Assembly (NCBI GenBank): GCA_012934845.2
Contig: WNNJ02002713.1
Span: forward strand, 62,001 to 126,000
Length of the DNA: 64,000 bases
Direction: 5' to 3'
Origin: Pomphorhynchus laevis
Taxonomy: Eukaryota; Acanthocephala; Palaeacanthocephala; Echinorhynchida; Pomphorhynchidae
Shown here piece after piece: positions 26,801-35,800 of the stretch. How positions within the stretch are numbered: position 1 is the first letter of the stretch; every line of letters starts with the position of its first letter. The notes under the pieces are model-generated. The model ran no database searches, was not told the origin of the DNA, and saw only the letters and a list, made by a program, of their open reading frames with translations. Both the position numbers and the translations under genes were made by a program.

Positions 26801-29800
26801 CATCTACCGTAAAAGAGGTAATTGGGGAACTTCCCCCAATACCCAAATTAAAAAATCTGGCGGTTATTAAGCTATTAGCGCCAATAGAGCGCCATAAGCT
26901 ATTTAACATATTCTTGCAGAAGTTTACAGAAAAATATAATAATAGAGTCCTATTCCACTCAGTACGCTACTTTGAAGCTGAAATCAAGATCTCCTTCGTT
27001 TCCTGGGACATTGCGAAGGAGTAAAAAACTTTTTTCCACAACGAATTAATGGATGTTGGGACAATACAATTTAAACCTATTCAAGCTTCCATCAAAATTT
27101 CGAATCTTCCTCCCCTCCTGGATGAGAAGGATATTGAGTTTTTAAAGATACTATTTAGACTAACAAACGTCCGGTACGTGACTGGGAAGAACGTATTTCC
27201 TCTCCCGATAGTTTTTGCGTCCTCTTCCATTGATAATGCTGAGATCCTAACAAACGCCGCCTGTAACCCATTTTTGGGACATGATTTATTGTTTAAACTT
27301 ATAAGCACCGACGAGCTAACTTACCCGCACTGCAATACTTGCAACGAATGGGGCCACTGGGGCTCTGGATGTGTTAAGGAGAAGTCTTGTGGGGTATGCG
27401 GCCTAACAAATTGCCCGCAAGTTGGCGGAAAGTACTCCTCCCAGCCCAAGTGTTCAAATTGTGGAGGAGCCCAGCCGGCGTGGTCCAGGAAGTGTGCGAA
27501 CTTCAAACTGTATTGTTCCCGCCACTGCTCCTTCCACCCCAATAAATAAGATGACCCGTGACTTTTGGTGCAGTTGCGGGTAGAATGACTGACAACGACA
27601 TCATCAGGTTAGTCGACTCCACAAGACAAGCAATCTTCAAGCAATTGGAGAACTTGATTCAGAAAAAGCTCGCCTTTTTTTACCGCCCCAGTAATCGCCG
27701 ACCCTTCGGTCCCGAAGGAATCAAATAAAAGAGCAGCATCCTCACACAGAGTTCCTCCTGTGAATATTGGGAAAATGTTAAAATCGAAGGCCGAAGATAC
27801 TGCTGTTGCACTCATGGGAAATGAAGATAATGCCCGTGGGCAAGCGTCTTCCCTAGTAGGGGCTTGTGGTTGAAAGGGCGACCTTTCCGCTACTAGCTCA
27901 GTCTAGGTCAAGGCAATCCCACCCAGCTAATCTAATGCTATGCATAGTACTCGTGATCCTTTTTCACTGAATATCCTTCAGTGGAATTCGGGAGATGCTT
28001 ATGCCCTTAGACTTCTATTCGGTAGAGATGCAGATGTCATAGTCTTTCAGAAGACGAAGTGTATCCGTCTCTCCCAGGACATTAATCGATTCATCCCTAA
28101 GCACATTTATTCCCACTATACTCCGTACATAACCCTACCTCCCTCTTCATCGTCTCAAGGTCTTCTTACCTTAGTAAAATACTCCCTAAGATCCTCCCTC
28201 CTGCTAAACTACTCTTGCCCAGCCCTGTCTTGTTTTGTTATTTCACTCTGTAAGAACTGTAAACGCCTCAGTCTAGCCAATGTCTAAATCCGTCCAGGGG
28301 AGATAAACAAGAACCGTGACCTCCTGGATAGGATTATTGATAGCGGCTATGACATGGTACATGATGATTTTAACGACCGAACTGGTCGTTGGATAAATGC
28401 AACGCTCCGCAGAGCCTGGTACGGTTATCTTATTTACAAAACAACTTCCCATTCCTTTCATTGCACATCAACGAAATCATTCCTCAACTTATTACTGCTC
28501 CATGAGAGGTGGTTGTTGAAGCTTACTGTACGGAGCAGTCGCGACAACATCTGACCACCTCTCATTACTTGATTCGTTGGCGGATAGAATAGGATACGCT
28601 GCTTCGAAGGAGATTACACTTTGATCCGATCAGAGTGGCTTTCTTTCAGGCAGCTTTCCAACGCTTCTCCCGAATTGGTAATGAGAGCCTAACCAAATTT
28701 AATTCCTACCTTTCTTCACAAGCTACAGCGATACTTTCGACTACCTATAAAGGTCGAATTTACAGTCCCACTCCAACAAAACTCAAGACCCTTGCGTATA
28801 TGCTCCGTCTTCACAATCTCTCTGATTCTGTCAGACTAGTTCTCTCAAAAGAATATTGAAGCACTAGATATAGGTTTCAACTGGGTAAGGATAGAGCAAG
28901 CATTGCTTCTCTTAATCCAGCCCAGTCTTTCTTTTAAAGATATTCACGAAGGAGAAGTTTGTCTGTTGGAGGGATAGAGCATTGAGTGGGATTGAAAAAA
29001 TAGGTCTTAAAAAGTTTTAGAGGAGTCACTTTCCCTACATAATTATGGAGCCACTAAATCACTTAAACCAATCCCGCCTTAGGGAGACTTTAGGAGTAGA
29101 GATCTATCTGTCCCAGATATTCTTAACTCACAGGGGCCTCCTTTTCCGGGCACCTCCAAATCCCTCGCTCCACTCTCTTCTCGTGTCTGTCAGCTTTTGA
29201 AAGGTGATCAAAGAAGAGAAGTGGCCGTAACAATGCTATTAGCCGCCCCATCCGATGTGGCCGGCATCAACATTAGCAAGAGAATTTTTATTCCAAAAAA
29301 GTATCCGGTCTCTTGTCCTAAAGACCTGCGGCCCATTTCGATTCAAAATTCCTTCGTCTCTATCTACGAAAAAGCGCTTGCGCGTAGAATTCGAGATCAT
29401 TTGATTTGGCGAAATTTAATCCCACCTGGCTTCCATGGGTTTGTCAAAGGTCGCTTTGTCCATTCAGCAGTTCGTGAAGTGCATCGTTATTGTCAGGAGA
29501 ACAGTCATCAGCTAGCTGTGGCTGTTTTTATTGATTTTTCCGCTGCATTGGACCGCATCTCCATTACATTTGTTATCTCTTCTCTCAGGTCCCTCGGTTA
29601 CCTGCGAGAATCGTTAACAGGGTGGAGATACTGCTGTACACCAAGCGATTCTATTATGAAGACGACCCTAATGTGCGTCAATTCTACCCTACTACGGGTG
29701 CCCCAAGGATCCTCTCTTTCTCCTATCTTGTTCCTTGCTGCTTCCATTGAACACTTTAAAATATTCAAACGCGAACAACATACCATGTTCTCTGGACGCA

Positions 29801-32800
29801 GGTGCAAAGATGTAGTCTCGGACACGTTTCTTTTTAAGATTAAAAGACCAGTTACCCAAGTCCAATCTTATTCTAAACTCTGCTAAATCGCAGGTAGTAG
29901 TCTTCCATGGCAGCCCCACAACAAAGCAAAAATTTAAGAGATTAGCATCCTCTGCACTCTCCTCCATATTGACTAATCAACCACTCCCTAACTTCACAAG
30001 TCGAGTAAAATACCTGGGCTTCACCGTTACAGTGAACTGGTCGTCGAAAGCTGACCTGGATAGACTTAGAGTATCCTGAAGAAAGCTAGGTGGGTCCTGA
30101 AACGGGCTCAGCATATGTCATTAAAAGGGAAAACCCAAGTGCGCCTCTGGGATAGTTGGGCTATCTCGGGATTAGTCTTCTTTTCTAGATGACGTCCACC
30201 AGAGCAAAGGCTAAGATTTCTCAAGCTCCTCGTCTCTCGTTTACCCAGCATAGTTCGCCTCGACTGGACTCTTCGGGGGAGGGGGTGAAAGACCACGGGT
30301 ATTTTAGTCGGAAGGTTGCGTGTTGGATTGGTTGGATGGCTCAGATCCTACTAGACCTGAGGCCGTAATATAGGAAGACTAGGAAATTGATTATCTTTGA
30401 CTTTTCTCTTAGTTTCATGGCTGTTTATATTTTTTAGTTATATATCGGTTTTTAGGTCTTAAGAAAATCTTTATTTATTTATTGCATTCATAAGTGCCAC
30501 TATTACTATCCGCTGTCTGATTAAATGCCGTAGATGTTAACAGTTTGACCATTTTATTCGTAATTATGTAGTAAAAATCGATTGCCTGTGTGACATTGTG
30601 AATAAAGGCGTTTCCGACACTTGCTTAATTGTCTGAGGCTTACGCTCTTAACTAGATCGAATTGCCGTGCGGACTTTCCTTAAACACTAGGCAGAGGTTG
30701 TGGCTGAATTGTCGTTGCACTCGTTGGATCCTTAATGGATACGGCAGGTAAAATAGTATTGCACGGATGTGCAGAGTATACAACGGTCCAGTATTTCTTA
30801 CGAAATTCGGCATTTATACTAAATGGTGTTGCTTGATAGACTGGACTTCGATTCACGACTTTCAATCACGATATCACTTCTAGACGACAAATGAGTACCC
30901 GGCAACACTCATCAGTAGAATGAAGTACTCAGTGGTCGTTTCGGTTGCCTGTGTGACATTGCGAATAAAGGCGTTTCCGACACTTTGCTTAATTGTCTGA
31001 GGCGTACGCTCTTAACCAAATCGAATTGCTGTGCTAACCATCCTAAAACACTAGGCAGAGGTTGTGGCAGAATTGTCGCTGCACTCGTTGGATCCTTAAT
31101 GGATACGGCAGGTATAATAGAAGTGCACGGATGTGCTGAGTAGACAACGGTCCAGGATTTCTTACGAAATACGGCATTTATACTAAATGGTGTTGCTTGA
31201 TAGACTGGACTTCGATTCACGACTTTCAATCACGATATCACTTCTAGACGACCAATCAATACCCGGCAACACTTATCAGTATAATGAAGTACTCACTAGG
31301 CGTTTTTGTGTCCTGTGTGACATTGTGAATAAAAGCGTTTCCAACACTTTGCAACACATCGTGAACGGCTTCTATTTAAAGTTGTCTTTTGCATGTTTTT
31401 GTTTCTTAAGTTTTTATCGGTTATATAGTTATTAATAAAACCCTTATTTATTTATATGAGTTGCAATTACAGCATCTAACGCTAGATGAAGGTTGTCCAC
31501 GCGGCATAAATTGTTGTGCCCTTATAAAAAATTCTTTAAATTGTGAAAAAAATGAGCAAACGAACAAAAAGTGTACATGTCGGTGCTACAAAGGAAAGTG
31601 TTTTTGCTGATGAAATGATTCAAAACTCAACAAATCACAACGAAATCTCCTCAAAACTAGGTATACTCTCGAATTGTTTCCACAATGGAAAGGTAAGTGA
31701 CGTTTCTTTGTTTGTTAATGAGGAGGAGTTACTTCCCCAGTCAAAATATCATCAAATTTGGCTATAATTACGGCAACTAAGCCAATCGAGAAACTTATTT
31801 TGTTCCGTACATTCCTACGGGGGTTTGTTCTAAAGTTTAATAATAGAGTCGTTTTCAACAACGTAAAATTTTTGACAACTCCCTGAGAGTCTCATTTGTG
31901 TCGTTAGATCTACTAAATGAATATTATCAGTATTTCTTAAAAAACCTGTCATTAACTGGTTCAATAATGTTAAAACCAATAATGGCCTCAATTAAAATCA
32001 TCAATTTCCTCTCCAAATGGAGGTCGAGGTTCTTGAATTACTCCAAAGCAAATTTGGCCTATCCAATTTGCGTCAACTTAAGGAGAGGGATGGAGCTGAC
32101 CTCCCAATCGCTTTTTGCTCGTCAGAAATAACTAACGGGCAATTGATATCTAAGAATAAAACAAATCCTTTTCTGGGATATAATTTATTATTTCAAATAA
32201 TAGATCAAGATGACCTGACCTATCCTCACTGCTCCTCCTTCCACAAGTGTGGACACTGGAAAACGTCTTGCAATTCAACTCCGCACTGTGGGGTGTGTGA
32301 TGAAGATAATTGCCATAATTTACTAAAAGGTGAGAAATGTGCTGCCCCACCAGCCTGCACTAATTGTAATGGATCTCATCCGGCTAGGCTCGACGATGTC
32401 CAGCATTCATAAATTACAAAAAAAATCATTACTGGGAACCAGCCTAAATCCTTCGCCGAAGCTTCAAAGACTCAAAGTAACGATAGACAAATGTCTGATT
32501 CTGATATATTGAAAATCGTCATTCTAAAAAACAATGAAGCCATTGAAACAATGCAACGCATGATTGAACCACTTGTTTCTGACCTCCTGGGCGCGGCACC
32601 AGCGCCGGCCGCTGCTGTTCTCCAATCGAAGAAACGCGGTGCATCAGTACCCAAGGTTCCGTCGTTAAAGGTAGGAAGACTACTGAAGAATAAGAATGCC
32701 CAGGGAAATAAAGATATTGCCCAGAGGGCTCCGACCTCGGATGGGGCTAGTGCCATGGGGTGACCCTCCTGCAACCAGTTCTGTCTAGGTTGGCTGCTCC

Positions 32801-35800
32801 CGTCCAACTGATCTTCCACAATGGTGAGTAATCCCGAGCCTTTTTCACTGAATATTCTTCAGTGGAATTCGGGAGGTGCTTCTGCCCTTAGACTTTTTTC
32901 TGGTAGAGATGCAGATGTTATAGTCCTTCAGGAGACGCGGTCTATCCGTCTTCCCCATGACATTACTTGATTTATACCAAAGCAAATTTGTTCCCACTAT
33001 ACTCCGTACATAACACCACCTCACTCATCTTCATCTCAAGGAGTCTTGACCTTAGTTAAGTGCTCCTTAAGGTCCTCCCTCCAGTTAAACTATTCATGTC
33101 CAGCCATGTCTTGTTTAGTAGTTTCACTCTGTAAGAACGGTAAACGCCTCAGTCTAGCCAATGTATACATCCGTCCAGGGGAGATTCACAAGAATCGTGC
33201 CATCCTGGATGGTATTATTGATAGCGGCTACGACATGGTACTAGGTGACTTCAACGACAGAACTGGTCGTTGGATTAATGCAGCACTCCGCAGAGCCAGG
33301 AACGGTTATCTTATTCATAAACCACCCTCACCCACCTTTCATTGCATATCAACGAATTCACTCCTCGACTTATTACTGCTCAATGATAAGTGGTTGCTAA
33401 AACCCTTCTGTACGGAGCAGTCACGACAACATCTGTCCACCTCTCATGATCTAATTCGTTGGCGGTTAGAAGAGGATACGCTGCTTCGTGGAAGATTCCA
33501 CTTTGACCCGATTAGAGTGGCTTTCTTTCAGGTAGCTATCCAACGCTTCCCCCGAATTGGTAATGAGAGTTTATCCAAATTTAATTCCTACCTATCTTCG
33601 CAAGCTACCGCAATTTTATCGACTACCTATAAAGATCGCTTATACAATCCCACTACGACAAAACTCAAGGTCCTAGCTAAATTGATGAACCTTCCTAATC
33701 TCTCTGCTTCCGCCAGACAAACCCTCTCGAAGGAATACTGGAATACTAGATATAGGTTCCAGCTGAGTAGGGATAGGACGAATATTGCTCATCTGAACCC
33801 TTCTCAGTCTTTTGGAAGATATTCAAGAAGTAGAAGTCTTCCTTTTGAAAGGATAGGGCCTTGGGCTGGATCACTAGTATAGGCCTTGATAAAGTTTTAG
33901 AGGAGTCACTAGCCCTCCACAATTATAAAGACACGCAATCTCCGCAACCAATCCAGCCCTGGGAAGACTTTAGGAGTAGAGACTTATCTGTCACAGATAT
34001 TCTCTACGAACGGGGGCCTCTTCCGGGCACCTCCAAATCCGTCACTCCACTCTCTTTTCGTGTCTGTCAGCTATCGACAGCCGATCAAAGAAGGGAGTTG
34101 GCCGTCACAATGCTATTAGCCACCCCATCCGATGTGGCCGGCATCAACATTAGCAAGAGAATTTTTTTATTCCAAAAAAGTATCCGGTCTCTTGTCCTAA
34201 AGACCTGCGGCCCATTTCGATTCAAAATTCCTTCGTCTCTATCTACGAAAAAGCGCTTGCGCGTAGAATTCGAGATCATTTGATTAGGCGAAATTTAATC
34301 CCACCTGGTTTCCATGGGTTTGTCAAAGGTCGCTTGGTCCATTCAGCAGTTCGTGAAGTGCATCTTTATTGTCAGGAGAACAGTCATCAGCTAGCTGTGG
34401 CTGTTTTTATTGATTTTTCCGCTGCGTTGGATCGCATCTCCATTACATTTGTTATCTCTTCTCTCAGGTCCCTCGGGTTACCTGCGAGAATCGTTAACAG
34501 GGTGGAGATACTGCTGTACATCATGCGATTTTATTATGAAGACGACCCTGATGCGCGTCAGTTCTACCCTATTACGGGTGTGCCTCAAGGTTCACCACTT
34601 TCTCCAATCTTATATCTTGCTGCCTCAATTATTCTATTTAAAATATTTAAACGTGAACAACGTCTAGTGGTGTACGCTGATGACACCACAGCCCTGTTCA
34701 CTGGACGCAGGTGTAAAGACGTAGTCTCTGACATCAGCCGTTTCTTTTCAAGATTAAAAGACCAGCTACCCCAATCCAATCTTATTTTAAACTCTGCAAA
34801 ATCGCCGGTGGTAGTCTTTTATGGCTCCCCTTCAACAAAGAAAAAACTTAAGAGACTAGCACTCTCTGCGCTCTCCTCCATATTTGCCTCTGAACCACTC
34901 CCCACCTTTACAACTCGAGTAAAATACCTGGTGTTCATTATTACGGTGAACTGGTTGGCGAAAGCTGACCTGGATATATTCAAACGTATTTTGAAGAAAG
35001 CTAGGTGGGCCCTGAAACGAGCTCAAAATCTGTCATTGAAAGGGAAAACCCAGGTGCGCCTCTGGGGCACTTGGGCTATCTCGGGATTAGTCTTCTTTTC
35101 GAGAGGACGTCCCCCAGAGCAAATGCAAAGGTTTCTTAAGTTCCTCGTATCTAGTTGACCCATCGTATTCCGTCTCGATTGGATTCTTCGGGGGTGAAAG
35201 ACCCCGGGTGGTTTAGTCGAAGGGCGGCGTGTTGGATTGGCTGGTGGGCTCAGATCCCACTATACCCGAGTCTGTGATATCATTATGAAGACTATATGCT
35301 GTTATGAGTTGTCTTATCTGAACTGCAGTTGTTTTTTCTAATGTCACTATTCGTATTTTTTAGTGGTTGTTAGTTAGTTATTTAAGAAATTCCTTATAGA
35401 TATAGCATATTAAATATAATGGTTGATATATATATTAAATATAACGGCAATAGAATGTTTTACGGAAAGATATGATAATGTAGTTGTATGTTATTATATT
35501 GTAGCTTATGTAGAAAAATAAAATTTTATAGAAAGTCTCAGATATTTAAAAAATCGATTGAAAAATAGATCCCTCTCCAAATGAGGATTTTATTAACATT
35601 CACAAAATTATCTAAATAAATATCAAATTTTCTTAAAAAATTCATAATAAAAAAATCACTAAATTTTTATCTAAATAAATTTTGATTGACATATAAAACT
35701 TTAAAATAGAGAACAGTATTGAAAAATTGAAAAATCTATGATGTAGAGAAAACTTACATTATATTATTAGAAATAATTATAAAATTCTATAAGAATCAAT

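Larger units (their letters stand above)
26640..30480 (+). mobile_element. I/Jockey-like LINE, copy 1
   Basis: Has ORF1 (26668-27549), ORF2 from about 27940, and a 3' UTR ending in TTTATTTATTTATT near 30480. It lies in TDRD3 intron 2 in antisense. ORF2 has many frame changes; its RT has lost the segment that holds YADD (a ~30-bp gap at 29785 relative to copy 2 at 34670-34700), so this copy cannot be active. The EN domain also carries VFQKTKC where copy 2 has VLQETRS, losing the catalytic glutamate. Confidence 0.8.
31500..35400 (+). mobile_element. I/Jockey-like LINE, copy 2
   Basis: Same family and direction as copy 1, about 4.9 kb to its right. ORF1 starts at 31543, ORF2 at 32821. The RT palm is intact at the catalytic sites. 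It is less decayed than copy 1 and so probably younger. It lies in TDRD3 intron 2, antisense. The 3' UTR runs from 35158 to about 35400. Confidence 0.8.
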
